This document shows, piece by piece, positions 32,903-42,283 of a stretch of DNA of 64,000 nt. The notes beneath the pieces were generated by a model, which saw only the letters and a list, made by a program, of their open reading frames with translations, was not told where the DNA came from and ran no database searches. The position numbers were made by a program, and so were the translations under genes. The stretch is from NCBI GenBank assembly GCA_036501025.1, contig DASYBB010000113.1, positions 1 to 64,000 on the forward strand, in the 5' to 3' direction. The first letter of the stretch is position 1. Each line of letters opens with the position of its first letter. The stretch is from DASUBV01 sp036501025 (GTDB lineage: Bacteria; Actinomycetota; Actinomycetes; Streptosporangiales; Streptosporangiaceae).

Positions 32903-33910
32903 ATGGCTGTGACGACTGATGCGCTCAGCGGTGCCGACCTTCATCCCGACCAGCTCGAGGGCTACCGCCGCGAGCTGACCGGCTACTGCTACCGGATGCT
33001 CGGGTCCGGATCCGAGGCCGAGGACGCCGTCCAGGACACGCTGCTGCGTGCCTGGCAGGCAGCCGACCGGTTCGAGGGCCGGTCCAGCGTGCGGTCCTGG
33101 CTGTACCGGATCGCGACCAACGTGTGCCTGGACATGCTGCGCGGCCGGAGCCGGCGCGCCCGCCCCATGGAGCTCGGCCCGGCCATGCCGCCCGAGGAGT
33201 CCTCGCTGGCCCGGGTGCTCCCCGAGCACAGCTGGGTCTCGCCGATCGCCGACGCGCGGGTGCTGCCCGAGGACGGCGACCCGGCCGAGATCGCCGTCGC
33301 CCGCGAGTCCATCCGGCTGGCGTTCGTGACCGCGCTGCAGTACCTGCCGCCGCGCCAGCGGGCGGCGCTCATCCTGTGCGAGGTGCTGCGCTGGCAGGCA
33401 GCGGAGACGGCCAACCTGCTCGGGACCAGCGTGGCGGCCGTCAACAGCGCCCTGCAGCGCGCCCGCGCGACGCTCGCCACGGTCCAGCAGGACGCCGGGT
33501 CGGCCGAGTCGATTCCGGCTCGCGCCGCGCCGGCCGAGGACGCCGACCGCGAGCTGCTCGCCCAGTACGTCGACGCCTTCGAGCGCTACGACATCGACGC
33601 CCTGGTCAAGCTGCTGGCCGAGGACGCCGTCCAGTCGATGCCGCCGTACGCGATGTGGCTGCGCGGCTCGGCCGACATCGCGGCCTGGATGACCGGCCCC
33701 GGGGCCGAGTGCGCCGGGTCCCGGCTGCTGCCGGTCGCCGCGAACGGGACGGTCGCCTACGGCCAGTACCGGGTCGACCCGGCGGGCGGCCACGCCGGCT
33801 GGGCGCTGATGTTCCTGGAGACCAGCGCCGGGAAGATCGTCGCGGTGAGCTCGTTTCTCGACGTCGGCGACCTGTTCCCGTCCTTCGGCCTGCCCCTGCA
33901 CCTGCCCTGA
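32903..33910 (+). CDS. ECF sigma factor with SnoaL-like C-terminal domain (SigG/SigX5-type)
   Basis: 335 residues from ATG at 32903. Region 2 spans about 20-90 (YRRELTGYCYRMLGSGSEAE, DAVQDTLLRAWQ, SWLYRIATNVCLDMLRGRSR). Region 4 spans about 140-200 (LQYLPPRQRAALILCEVLRW, ETANLLGTSVAAVNSALQRA). The tail from about 215 is a SnoaL-like NTF2 fold (LAQYVDAFERYDIDALVKLL), as in TIGR02960 sigma factors that carry their own regulatory domain and lack a separate anti-sigma. TACCCT (32890-32895) suggests a leaderless mRNA. Confidence 0.9.
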   Translation: MAVTTDALSGADLHPDQLEGYRRELTGYCYRMLGSGSEAEDAVQDTLLRAWQAADRFEGRSSVRSWLYRIATNVCLDMLRGRSRRARPMELGPAMPPEESSLARVLPEHSWVSPIADARVLPEDGDPAEIAVARESIRLAFVTALQYLPPRQRAALILCEVLRWQAAETANLLGTSVAAVNSALQRARATLATVQQDAGSAESIPARAAPAEDADRELLAQYVDAFERYDIDALVKLLAEDAVQSMPPYAMWLRGSADIAAWMTGPGAECAGSRLLPVAANGTVAYGQYRVDPAGGHAGWALMFLETSAGKIVAVSSFLDVGDLFPSFGLPLHLP

Positions 33911-33935
33911 GCCCCCCGGCTGGCACCATGGGCCG

Positions 33936-34412
33936 ATGGCGGAGTTCACGATCAGGCCCGCTCAGGCGGGCGACGCGCGGGCGATGGCCGAGCTGTTCGC
34001 GGCGGTGGCCGCCGAGCGCGACGGGATCGCGACCGAGCCGCCGGTCGACGTCGACGAGCGCACGGCCGTCTTCGCCGCCACCGTCGGCGGGTCGGTCGTC
34101 GCCGCGGCCGGCGGCCGCGTCGTCGGGATGATCCACGTCGAGGCCAGCCGGCACGGCTTCGGGGAGTTCGGCATGCTGGTCGACCGCGACTGGCGCGGCC
34201 GCGGCGTCGGCTCGGCGCTGGTCGAGGCGGCCATCGACTGGGCCCGCGGGGCCGGGCTGCACAAGCTGTGCCTGGAGGTGTTCCCGCACAACGCGGCCGG
34301 GATCGCCCTGTACCGGCGGGCCGGCTTTACCCAGGAAGGGCGGCGCGTCGCGCAGTACCGGCGGGCCAGCGGCGAGCTGTGGGACACGATCGTGATGGGC
34401 CGGGCGCTCTAG
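33936..34412 (+). CDS. GNAT-family N-acetyltransferase
   Basis: 158 residues, a complete domain. FTIRPAQAGDARAMAELFAA opens it, GMLVDRDWRGRGVGSALVEA is the acetyl-CoA loop (R-G-x-G-x-G/A), and LCLEVFPHNAAGIALYRRAG F T is the terminal block. Acceptor unknown. It starts 25 bases after the sigma factor gene and may share its mRNA. Confidence 0.9.
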   Translation: MAEFTIRPAQAGDARAMAELFAAVAAERDGIATEPPVDVDERTAVFAATVGGSVVAAAGGRVVGMIHVEASRHGFGEFGMLVDRDWRGRGVGSALVEAAIDWARGAGLHKLCLEVFPHNAAGIALYRRAGFTQEGRRVAQYRRASGELWDTIVMGRAL

Positions 34413-34526
34413 CGCCGCGCCGCCGGCGGCCCGCTGGCGGGCTGCCCGTTTCCCGTCAGCGCGGCGTCATCTGCGCGTCATCCTGGACCCTGGCGGCGTT
34501 CACCTGCCCGCCCCAGACTGGGGCAC

Positions 34527-36065
34527 ATGCTGACACGTCGTACTTTCACGCAGTTGATGGGCGGCACGGCCGGCGCGATAGTGACCGGCTCGGAACTGCT
34601 GTCCCGGGCGGCGGCCCGCGCCGCGGCGACCGTTTCCCCGAACGGCGCCCGCGGCGTCCAGCACGTCGTGGTGCTGATGATGGAGAACCGGTCCTTCGAC
34701 CACTTCCTGGGCTGGCTGCCGGGCGCCGACGGCCGCCACGACCTGGCGTTCCCGTCCACCGACGGGAACGTCTACCCGAACTACCCGCTCGCCCCTGACT
34801 TCCAGGGCTGCGGGTACAGCGACCCGGACCACAGCTGGGAAGGCTTCCTGGTCCAGCGCAACTTCGGCAAGATGGACGGGTTCCTGCAGCGGCCCACCGC
34901 GCCGGCCGGCAACGCGGGCGTCACGCTGGCCGCGGCCAACACGTTCCCGGTCGGCTACTACACCAACCGGCACCCCGACGGCCGCCCCAAGGCCGTGCCC
35001 GACCTGCCGGTGATCGGCGCGCTGGCCGAGCACTACACGGTCCTGGACCGGTACTTCTGCTCGTTCGCGGGGGAGACGTTCCCGAACCGGTTCTACCAGC
35101 ACGCGGCGCGCACCGACCGGGATCACAACAGCGAGACCATCTCGACGCTGCCCGCCATCTGGGACCAGCTGTCCCCGATTCCCAACACCAAGGGCATCCC
35201 CACCGGGGGCTACTTCTTCCGGGACGCGCCGTTCCTGGCGCTGTGGGGGACCAAGTACTTCCCGTTCTGGCACCCGTTCGCGGACGGCGACACCGACGCC
35301 CTCGGGATCCCGGTCACGACGAAGTCGTTCCTGGACACGGTGGCCCAGGGCGAGCTGCCGAACGTCAGCTTCGTGGACCCGGCCTTCGACACCGAGGGCA
35401 ACGGGACCTCGGCCGACGACCACCCGCTGGCCGACATCCGGCTCGGCGAGCGGTTCATCGCCGACGCCTACCACGCCCTGGCCAGCGCCGGCTACCTGGA
35501 CAACACGGTGCTCATGGTCACCTTCGACGAGTGGGGCGGGTTCTACGACCACGTGCCGCCGCCGCGGGTCACCGACGACACCAGCCCGGCCAGCGTCGAC
35601 CACACCGGGGACGGCACGACGCCGACCGACGGCCAGCTGGTCCCCGACTACCGGCAGCTCGGCTTCCGCGTCCCGGCCATCGTCGTGTCGAACCTGGCCG
35701 AGCCGGTCGTCATTCACCGCGGGCCGTTCGAGCACACCTCGACGCTCAGGCTGATCGAGTCCACCTTCGGGCTGAACCCGGTCACCGCGCGGGACGCCCA
35801 CGCCCAGAACCTCGGCCAGGTGCTGCGCCCGGTGCCCCGCCGGCCGGCGCCGGCCGGCGCCATCCCGACCAGCAGCCAGGTGCTCGGCCCGGTCAGCGAC
35901 CCCGCCGCGATCTGCAGCGCGGACAGCGTCCAGTCGGTCGCGCCCAGGCCGCTGCGCCGCGGCCACGGCCCGCACAGCCACGCCGTGCTCCCGCAGTCCG
36001 GCTGGCCGACCGGCGCCGGCATGGCCGGGGTGGCCCGCCAGCAGCGCAGCCAGCCGCCCGGCTAA
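34527..36065 (+). CDS. Tat-exported phospholipase C / phosphoesterase-family protein
   Basis: 512 residues. The N-terminus TRRTFTQLMGGTAGAIV is a twin-arginine signal. HVVVLMMENRSFDHFLGWLPG (about 48-68) is the metal-binding signature of the phosphoesterase (PLC/AcpA) family, with the Asn-Arg-Ser-Phe-Asp core. Further ligands are in FDEWGGFYDHVPPP (about 333) and FEHTSTLRLIES (about 400). These enzymes cleave phospholipid or other phosphate esters outside the cell. The last 60 residues are an unstructured Pro/Gln/Arg tail. ATG at 34527. Confidence 0.92.
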   Translation: MLTRRTFTQLMGGTAGAIVTGSELLSRAAARAAATVSPNGARGVQHVVVLMMENRSFDHFLGWLPGADGRHDLAFPSTDGNVYPNYPLAPDFQGCGYSDPDHSWEGFLVQRNFGKMDGFLQRPTAPAGNAGVTLAAANTFPVGYYTNRHPDGRPKAVPDLPVIGALAEHYTVLDRYFCSFAGETFPNRFYQHAARTDRDHNSETISTLPAIWDQLSPIPNTKGIPTGGYFFRDAPFLALWGTKYFPFWHPFADGDTDALGIPVTTKSFLDTVAQGELPNVSFVDPAFDTEGNGTSADDHPLADIRLGERFIADAYHALASAGYLDNTVLMVTFDEWGGFYDHVPPPRVTDDTSPASVDHTGDGTTPTDGQLVPDYRQLGFRVPAIVVSNLAEPVVIHRGPFEHTSTLRLIESTFGLNPVTARDAHAQNLGQVLRPVPRRPAPAGAIPTSSQVLGPVSDPAAICSADSVQSVAPRPLRRGHGPHSHAVLPQSGWPTGAGMAGVARQQRSQPPG

Positions 36066-36112
36066 GGGCGGCGGGCCGATGAGTTCGCGCCCCGGCGGGC
36101 GTCTTAGCCGGC

Positions 36113-36703
36113 ATGAGCATCGTTGACCTGGGGCCTGCGGCCTGGCGGCTGGGCGAGCTAGTCGCGCGTACCTCCGACGGCGAGCTGGGCGCGCCGACGC
36201 CGTGCCCCGCGTATACCGTCGGCGACCTGATCGAGCACCTCGGCGTCATGGCGCTCGCGTTCGCCGCCGCGGCCCGCAAGGAGGGCGGCCGGTACGCCGA
36301 GCCGGCCTCGGCCGGGGACGCCGCCCGGCTGACCGCCGGCTGGCGGTCCGCGATCCCGCGCGACCTCGGGGCCGTGGCGTCGGCGTGGGCCGACCCGGCC
36401 GCCTGGTCCGGGATGACCCGGATCGCCGGGATGGACGCGCCGGCCGACATCATCGGGCTGTCGCTGGCCGACGAGCTGGTCGTGCACGGCTGGGACCTGG
36501 CCCGCGCGACCGGGCGCGCGTATGACTGCGAGCCGGAGGTGCTCGACGCCGCTGAGAGCTTCCTCGGGCAGTTCGCCAGCCCGGACGCGCCGGCCGGCCC
36601 GGACGTCGCGTTCGGGCCGTCCCGGCCGCTGCGCCACGATGCCTGCTCGCTGGACCGGGTCATCGCGCTGGCCGGGCGCGACCCCGACTGGCTGGCCGGC
36701 TGA
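36113..36703 (+). CDS. TIGR03086-family metal-binding protein (mycothiol-dependent isomerase/DinB-like)
   Basis: 196 residues. APTPCPAYTVGDLIEHLGVM carries the first His of the three-His metal site, and LADELVVHGWDLARATGR the others, with the final YDCEPEVLDAAESFL block. Members of this fold include mycothiol-dependent maleylpyruvate isomerase. The exact reaction is unknown; a thiol-transfer role with mycothiol would suit an actinobacterium. ATG at 36113. Same strand and direction as the following SDR, 58 bases away. Confidence 0.87.
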   Translation: MSIVDLGPAAWRLGELVARTSDGELGAPTPCPAYTVGDLIEHLGVMALAFAAAARKEGGRYAEPASAGDAARLTAGWRSAIPRDLGAVASAWADPAAWSGMTRIAGMDAPADIIGLSLADELVVHGWDLARATGRAYDCEPEVLDAAESFLGQFASPDAPAGPDVAFGPSRPLRHDACSLDRVIALAGRDPDWLAG

Positions 36704-36761
36704 CGCGCGGCCGGCGCCCGCGCCCGCGCGGGCGTCGCGCGGCCCGGGCTACGGTCGGGTC

Positions 36762-37556
36762 ATGACCCCGCACACCGCCATCGTGACCGGAGCCAACCAC
36801 GGCATCGGCGCGGCCACGGCGCTGGCCCTGGCCCGGGGCGGCTGCGCCGTGCTGTGCTCGTACCTGCGGATCGAGGCTGATGCCGGCGGCTCGTCCGCCT
36901 ACCGGGCCGGCCGCTCGGCCGGCGCCGAGTCCGTCGCGGCCGAGATCGCGGCGGCCGGGGGCCGCGCCGTGGCCGTGGAGGCCGACCTGTCCGACCCGGC
37001 CTCGGCGGCCCGGCTCTTCGACGCCGCGGAACGGCAGCTCGGGCCGGTCGACATCCTGGTCAACAACGCCAGCGGCTGGATCGCCGACACGTTCGGGCCC
37101 GAGGGCACCGACGGCCTGGGCCGGCCCGTCCGCGCGGTGAACGCCAGCACCTGGTGGCAGCAGTTCACCATCGACGCGATGGCCGCCAGCCTGCTGATCA
37201 GCGAGTTCGCCCGGCGGCACCGGGCCAGGGGCGGCACCTGGGGCCGGATCGTCGGGCTCACCTCGGCGGCCGAGATCGGCTTCCCCGAGGAGGTCTCCTA
37301 CGGGGCGGCCAAGGCGGCCCAGGTCAGCTACACCATGTCGGCGGCCATCGAGCTGGGCGAGTACGGCGTCACGGCCAACATGGTGCACCCGCCCGTCACC
37401 GACACCGGCTGGATCACCGACGAGGTGCGCGACCTGGTCGCGCGGAGCCCCAGCATGATGCATATCGCCACCCCGGACGAGGTCGCGGAGGTCATCGCCT
37501 ACCTGGCCTCCGACGCGGCCGGGCTGATCACCGCCAACGTCGTCACCCTGCGCTGA
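36762..37556 (+). CDS. Short-chain dehydrogenase/reductase
   Basis: 264 residues from ATG at 36762. The cofactor motif TGANHGIG is at residue 9, LVNNASG near 103, and the catalytic Ser and Y-x3-K in TSAAEIGFPEEVSYGAAKAA. A 15-residue insert (RIEADAGGSSAYRAG) follows beta-2, where NADP specificity is set. Substrate unknown. Part of a plus-strand run with the MDR and CBS-like genes. Confidence 0.9.
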   Translation: MTPHTAIVTGANHGIGAATALALARGGCAVLCSYLRIEADAGGSSAYRAGRSAGAESVAAEIAAAGGRAVAVEADLSDPASAARLFDAAERQLGPVDILVNNASGWIADTFGPEGTDGLGRPVRAVNASTWWQQFTIDAMAASLLISEFARRHRARGGTWGRIVGLTSAAEIGFPEEVSYGAAKAAQVSYTMSAAIELGEYGVTANMVHPPVTDTGWITDEVRDLVARSPSMMHIATPDEVAEVIAYLASDAAGLITANVVTLR

Positions 37557-37601
37557 CGGCGCGATTCCCCGGATGGACACCGAGAGGCGAGGGAGCAGAC
37601 C

Positions 37602-38522
37602 GTGAAGGCATTCGTGTTCACCGCGAACGGCGGCCCCGACGTAGAGAAGTTCCTTGACCTGCCGCGCCCCGTTCCGGGGCCAGGGCAGTTGCTGGTGGCC
37701 GTACGCGCCGCGGGGGTCAACCCGGCCGACTGGAAGCGCCGCGCCGGCTTCCGCCGGCCGGGCATGCCCGAGCCGCAGTTCCCGACGGTCTTCGGCGCCG
37801 AGGCGGCCGGGGCCGTCGAGGCGGCCGGCGACGGCGCCGACGGGTTCGCGCCGGGCGACGCCGTGTTCGGCTACCCCGTCACGGGCGGGTACGCGGAATA
37901 CACCCTGTTCCCGGCCGAGACGACCGCGCGCAAGCCCGCCGCCCTGTCGTTCGAGGACGCGGCCGCGCTGCCGGTCGCGGCGGCCACCGCCTGGGACGGG
38001 ATCCGCCAGCTGGCCCTGCCGCCCGGCGCGACCCTGCTGGTCACCGGCGCCGGAGGCGGCGTCGGCGTGGCCGCCGTCCAGATCGCCGTGCATGACGGGC
38101 TGACCGTCATCGGCACCGCCAGCGCGGCCAAGAAGGACCTGGTCGAATCGCTGGGCGCCCGGCACGTCACGCCCGGCCCCGGCGTCCAGGACCGGGTCCG
38201 CGCCATCGCCCCGGGCGGCGTCGATGCCATCTTCGACCTGGTCGGCGGGTCCGCGCTGGAGGAGATCGCCGGCGTGCTGGCCGACCGGTCGAAGCTGATC
38301 ACCGGCGGCGACCCGCAGACCGCGGCCGCGCTCGGCGGCTCGCCCGTGGCCAGGGAGCGCAACCGCGCCGTGCTCGATGCCGTCGCCCAGCTGGCCGTGG
38401 GCGGCGTGCTCACGCCGCAGGTGACGGCCACGTTCCCGCTGGAACGAGCCCCGGAGGCACTGCGCGAGGTCGAGGCCGGGCATGCCCGGGGCAAGGTCGT
38501 GATCGTCGTCGGCGCCGGGTGA
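37602..38522 (+). CDS. Zinc-independent MDR oxidoreductase (quinone-reductase-like)
   Basis: 306 residues. VAVRAAGVNPADWKRRAG, FPTVFGAEAAGAVEAAG and the NADPH loop LLVTGAGGGVGVAAVQIAVH identify a medium-chain dehydrogenase/reductase of the quinone oxidoreductase group; zinc ligands are absent. It reduces quinones or enones with NADPH. GTG at 37602 has a GAGGCGAGGGAG Shine-Dalgarno region. Ten bases separate it from the CBS-like gene, so co-transcription is likely. Confidence 0.9.
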   Translation: MKAFVFTANGGPDVEKFLDLPRPVPGPGQLLVAVRAAGVNPADWKRRAGFRRPGMPEPQFPTVFGAEAAGAVEAAGDGADGFAPGDAVFGYPVTGGYAEYTLFPAETTARKPAALSFEDAAALPVAAATAWDGIRQLALPPGATLLVTGAGGGVGVAAVQIAVHDGLTVIGTASAAKKDLVESLGARHVTPGPGVQDRVRAIAPGGVDAIFDLVGGSALEEIAGVLADRSKLITGGDPQTAAALGGSPVARERNRAVLDAVAQLAVGGVLTPQVTATFPLERAPEALREVEAGHARGKVVIVVGAG

Positions 38523-38532
38523 GCGGCCGCCG

Positions 38533-40011
38533 GTGAGCGAGGCGCGGACGGGACCAGGAGCGGTCGGCACGGAGGAGACAGGGTTGGTGGCAGGGGAGCG
38601 CGGGCCGCTGGTGCACGAGTCGGTGCTGGACGCGATCGGCCAGACGCCGCTGATCCGGCTGACCCGCGTGACCGCCGGCCTGGCCGTGCCGGTGTACGTG
38701 AAGGCCGAGTTCCTGAGCGTGGGCGCCAGCGTGAAGGACCGGGCCGCCCGGAACATGGTGCGCGCCGCCGAGCAGGACGGATCGCTGCGCCCCGGCGGCG
38801 TGATCGTGGAGAGCACGTCGGGCAACACCGGCATCGGGCTGGCCATCGTCGCCGCCGTGCGCGGTTACCGGTCGGTCGTCGTCGTGCCCGACAAGACCAG
38901 CCCGGACAAGCTGGCCGTGCTCCGCGCCCACGGCGCGGAAGTCGTCCTGGCCCAGTCCGGCCTGCCGCGGGAGCATCCCGAGCACCCGGACCAGATCGCG
39001 CGGCGGATCGCCGCGCAGACCCCGGGCGGGTGGCTGGCCGGGCAGTACGACAACCCGGCCAATCCCCAGGCCCACTGGGACACCACCGGCCCGGAGATCT
39101 GGGCGCAGACCGCCGGCCGGGTCACCCACCTCGTCGCCGGCGCCGGCACGGGCGGCACGATCACCGGGACGGGGGAGTACCTCAAGGCGGTCAGCGGCGG
39201 CCGCGTCCAGGTCATCGGCGCTGACCCGGCAACCTCGGTCTACGGCGGCGGCGACGGCAGCCCGTACTACATCGAGGCCGTCGGCCACTGGCATCACCCC
39301 GACTCCGCGGCCGACACCTGGCCGCAGTCCTTCCACCCCGCCGTGGTCGACCGGTTCGAGTCGGTGTCCGACCGCGAGTCGATCGCCATGATTCACCGCC
39401 TGGCCCGCGAGGAGGGCCTGCTGCTGGGCGGCTCGGCGGGCACGGCCATCGCCGCCGCGCTCCGCACCGCCGCCGGCCTGACCGCCGGTGACCTGGTCGT
39501 GGTCATTGCCCCCGACTCCGGGCGCGGCTACTTGTCCAAGTACTTCAGTGAGCCGTGGCTGCTGGCCAACGGCTTCCGCGACGCCGACCCGGCCGCTCCC
39601 GCCGTCGCCGGCCTCCTGCCCGAACGCCGCACGGCGGCCATGACGGGAGTCCTGGTCCTCACTCCGTCCGCCACCACGGCCGACGCCCGCCGCGCCTTCG
39701 CCGGGAGCCAGGCCGGGACGCCGGAGCTGGCCCTGGTCGCCCTGCCCCGGCGCGGCGCGGACGCGCCGCGGGCACTGGGTGATGTCGTCGGCGCCCTGCG
39801 CCGGTCGGCGCTGGACGGCCAGCCCGAAGACCAGCCCATCGCGGCGCTCGCGGATCCGCCGCCGCCTGGCGTCGGCGCCGGCGAGCGCCCGGCCGACGCC
39901 CTGGCCCGGCTCCCCGCCGACCGGCCCTGGGCCGCTGTCCTCGTCGACGGTCGCGTCACCGCCCTGATCAAGCGCACCGACCTCGCCCGTCACGCGGAGT
40001 CCGGTGCCTGA
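38533..40011 (+). CDS. Cystathionine beta-synthase / cysteine-synthase-like PLP enzyme
   Basis: 492 residues, fold type II. DAIGQTPLIRLTRVTAGL, the PLP Lys in GASVKDRAARNMVR (near 75), STSGNTGIGLA for the PLP-phosphate/substrate loop, GAGTGGTITGTGEYLK and GGSAGTAIAAAL are present. The C-terminal 120 residues hold a degenerate pair of CBS domains (MTGVLVLTPSATTADARRAF, WAAVLVDGRVTALIKRTDLA). It joins serine (or O-acetylserine) with a thiol in cysteine metabolism. CBS and cysteine synthase cannot be separated from sequence. GTG at 38533. Confidence 0.88.
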   Translation: MSEARTGPGAVGTEETGLVAGERGPLVHESVLDAIGQTPLIRLTRVTAGLAVPVYVKAEFLSVGASVKDRAARNMVRAAEQDGSLRPGGVIVESTSGNTGIGLAIVAAVRGYRSVVVVPDKTSPDKLAVLRAHGAEVVLAQSGLPREHPEHPDQIARRIAAQTPGGWLAGQYDNPANPQAHWDTTGPEIWAQTAGRVTHLVAGAGTGGTITGTGEYLKAVSGGRVQVIGADPATSVYGGGDGSPYYIEAVGHWHHPDSAADTWPQSFHPAVVDRFESVSDRESIAMIHRLAREEGLLLGGSAGTAIAAALRTAAGLTAGDLVVVIAPDSGRGYLSKYFSEPWLLANGFRDADPAAPAVAGLLPERRTAAMTGVLVLTPSATTADARRAFAGSQAGTPELALVALPRRGADAPRALGDVVGALRRSALDGQPEDQPIAALADPPPPGVGAGERPADALARLPADRPWAAVLVDGRVTALIKRTDLARHAESGA

Positions 40012-40030
40012 GGAACCCGGCGCTCCCGCG

Positions 40031-40798
40031 TCAGGCCATGCCGCGCAGCGCGGCCAGGCCCCCGGCGACGTGATCCCGGGCCCGGGCGCCGGTCACGCGC
40101 ATGGCGGCGGCGATCTGGTCGTCCGGGAGGTCCAGGTACAGCCGCAGCGCCAGCGCCTCGCGCTGCATCACCGGCAGCCGCTGCAGGGCCGCGACCACCC
40201 CGGCCGCTCCCTCCGGCTCCGCCTCTCTTAACGCAACCGCCCGCGGCGGCCGCCACTGCGCTCCCTCACCCGGCGCCTCGTACCGCGGCGCCACGGCCAG
40301 TCCCGGCCCCGCCAGGCGCGACCGTGCCACCACGGAACGGTGCAGGAACGACAGCGCCGCGTCCTGGCTCCGGAGCCGCCGCCAGGTGCGGTGCATGGCG
40401 GCGAACGAGTCCTGCACGACCGCCTCGGCCGTGCGCAGGTCTCCGACCAGCAGAACCGCCAGCCGGACAAGGGTGCGGTAATGGCTCCCGTACATTGCCG
40501 TGACCGCCCGGTCGGCGTCGGATTCACCGGCCGCAGCGCTTCTCCCCAGAACGCTGACGGGCCGGGCCGGCCGCCCGGCCGGCGGCAGGCCCGCGGGCGG
40601 AGCGGACACCGGCGGCATGGCCGCCGGCGGCAGGACGACCGGCGGCAGGGCCGCCGGGGACAGGGCCGCCGGGGACAGCGCGCTGGCCGGCATCGCGCCG
40701 GCCAGCTGCCCGGCGATGCGGCCGGGTTTCGACTCGCTCGTGATCGCGCCAGGTCGCAGTCTCTTCCTGCGACCCCCCACTGACCTGGCTGCTGACAT
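40031..40798 (-). CDS. SigE-type ECF sigma factor with a Pro/Ala-rich N-terminal extension
   Basis: 255 residues from ATG at 40798. The first about 90 residues are low complexity (ALSPAALSPAALPPVVLPPA). Region 2 follows (YGSHYRTLVRLAVLLVGDLR, AEAVVQDSFAAMHRTWRRLR) and region 4 (LQRLPVMQREALALRLYLDL, DDQIAAAMRVTGARARDHVA). Similar proteins belong to the Streptomyces SigE-like group. Region 2.3/2.4 is less well conserved than usual. The gene is alone on its strand and has a near-consensus promoter, described separately. Confidence 0.8.
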   Translation of the reverse strand: MSAARSVGGRRKRLRPGAITSESKPGRIAGQLAGAMPASALSPAALSPAALPPVVLPPAAMPPVSAPPAGLPPAGRPARPVSVLGRSAAAGESDADRAVTAMYGSHYRTLVRLAVLLVGDLRTAEAVVQDSFAAMHRTWRRLRSQDAALSFLHRSVVARSRLAGPGLAVAPRYEAPGEGAQWRPPRAVALREAEPEGAAGVVAALQRLPVMQREALALRLYLDLPDDQIAAAMRVTGARARDHVAGGLAALRGMA

Positions 40799-40804
40799 GA
40801 GGCA

Positions 40805-40834
40805 AGAATAGGAAGATATTGGAAGGAAAGTCAA
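40805..40834 (-). promoter_or_regulatory. Near-consensus promoter of the SigE-like gene
   Basis: TTGACT (40834-40829), an 18-base spacer and TATTCT (40810-40805), the last 6 bases before the start codon. The mRNA would be leaderless. The region is strikingly AT-rich. Confidence 0.7.
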
Positions 40835-41062
40835 TATGATCCCAGCGGCGGTCCGAACGGCATCCGCCGCGCATCGCGGCCATTTGTATCACTGCAGGTC
40901 ACAGCGAAGATCATCGATCCGGTCGGGCATCGTGACCGCCGCTCGGCCATCCTGTTACCCACCTGTGACCGGCTAGCACATGGGCGTTGTGTCTGGTTTA
41001 AGGCTGAACTTAGTTGGGTCGCCCATCTGGATTCTTCCGATTTTTTCCGGCATGATGGGGGC

Positions 41063-41479
41063 ATGGCAGACGAGAACTGGGAGCGGCTCGGCGACTACGT
41101 GGTCGCCCGGCGCATCGCTCTCGGCATGCGAGACCGCCGGGCGCTGGCGGCCGCGACCGGCGTGACCGACCGGACGCTGGGCAAGGTCGAGACCGGCAAT
41201 CGGGTATCTGCCAGCACGCTCGCCGCGCTGGAGAACGAGTTCAGCTGGGCACCGGGGTCCTGCCGCCAGGTGCTGGCCGGCGGCGAGCCCGTGACCCAGA
41301 CCTCCCCTGATGCCATCCCGCAGTACGACGACCCGACGCTCCAGCACATCGCCGAGGTGCCCGGCCTGCCGCCCGATGTCGTCCGCGGCCTGATCGCGCT
41401 CGCCCGGAACTGGCGGGACCAGGAGGACCAGGGCGATGACCGGGACGCCGGCGGTGAGCAGGCGCGCCGCCGCGCCTAG
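41063..41479 (+). CDS. XRE-family helix-turn-helix regulator
   Basis: 138 residues. The HTH covers about 8-65: LGDYVVARRIALGMRDRRAL, AAATGVTDRTLGKVETGNRV, SASTLAALENEFSW. The C-terminal half is helical (VPGLPPDVVRGLIALARNWR) with an acidic tail. ATG at 41063 is preceded by GGGGG. It is alone on its strand; the target is unknown. Confidence 0.88.
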   Translation: MADENWERLGDYVVARRIALGMRDRRALAAATGVTDRTLGKVETGNRVSASTLAALENEFSWAPGSCRQVLAGGEPVTQTSPDAIPQYDDPTLQHIAEVPGLPPDVVRGLIALARNWRDQEDQGDDRDAGGEQARRRA

Positions 41480-41515
41480 GACATGCCTGCCCGGACCTCG
41501 CCCCGCCGGACGCGG

Positions 41516-42283
41516 CTACAGGCAGATCCCGATGATCAGCAGGTGGATGCACGGCTTGGAATGACTCCCCGGCGGGGCGCTGGAGGGGGACGGCGACGGC
41601 TTCGGAGTCTGGGGGGGCGCCGGAGCCGTCGTCGGCGCCACGGGGGGCGTCGAGCCAGACGCGGGGGGCGTCTGGCTGGGCGGGGATGAGCTCCCGCCCC
41701 CGCCTGGCGGGCTGCTTGTCGGCCCGCCAGGCGGCCCGCTCGTCGGGCCGGGCGCCGCGGCTGTCCGGCTGGCTGACGGCGCCACCGCGCCGCCCGCCGG
41801 CGACGTCCCGCCACTACCGCCCGGCCCGCTACTCCCGCCGCCGGGCTGGCCGGGCTGGCCGGACTGGCCCGGCCGGCCGCCGGCCCGGGCCGATCCGGAG
41901 ACGCTCACCCCGGGCCGCGACCCGAATGCGTTGGCGGGCCGGTGCGGCCCGGCCGCCATCGACAGCGCCAGCACCCCCGCCACCCCGGCCGCGATCACGG
42001 CTGCCGCGCCGCCGGCCCAGCCGGCCGTGGCCACCGGCTGCGTGCGGAACCGGACCGCCACCCGCCGCAGCAGCAGCCGCACCGCGCCGAACGCGGCCAC
42101 CCCGGCCGGCACCACGCCGCGCCAGCCCGCGCGCCGTGAGGCCCGGACGGCCTCCATCACGGCCGCGCGCTGCCGCCGCGCGTCGAGTCCCTCGGCGACG
42201 TAGATGACCAGGATGCCCTCCCGGTCGCGCTGCGCGATCGCCCGCAGGCCCGCGGGCAGGTCGACCCGCTCGATCCGGATCAC
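41516..42283 (-). CDS. Membrane protein with a Pro/Gly/Ser-rich exported region, unknown
   Basis: 255 residues. The N-terminal 60 residues are soluble and mixed (VDLPAGLRAIAQRDREGILV, IYVAEGLDARRQRAAVMEAV). One or two hydrophobic segments follow (about 60-72 and 92-113). From 118 to 240 the chain is Gly/Pro/Ser, ending in CIHLLIIGICL. ATG at 42283 overlaps the TGA of the coiled-coil gene by 4 bases, so the two form an operon. No known family recognised. Confidence 0.65.
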   Translation of the reverse strand: MIRIERVDLPAGLRAIAQRDREGILVIYVAEGLDARRQRAAVMEAVRASRRAGWRGVVPAGVAAFGAVRLLLRRVAVRFRTQPVATAGWAGGAAAVIAAGVAGVLALSMAAGPHRPANAFGSRPGVSVSGSARAGGRPGQSGQPGQPGGGSSGPGGSGGTSPAGGAVAPSASRTAAAPGPTSGPPGGPTSSPPGGGGSSSPPSQTPPASGSTPPVAPTTAPAPPQTPKPSPSPSSAPPGSHSKPCIHLLIIGICL

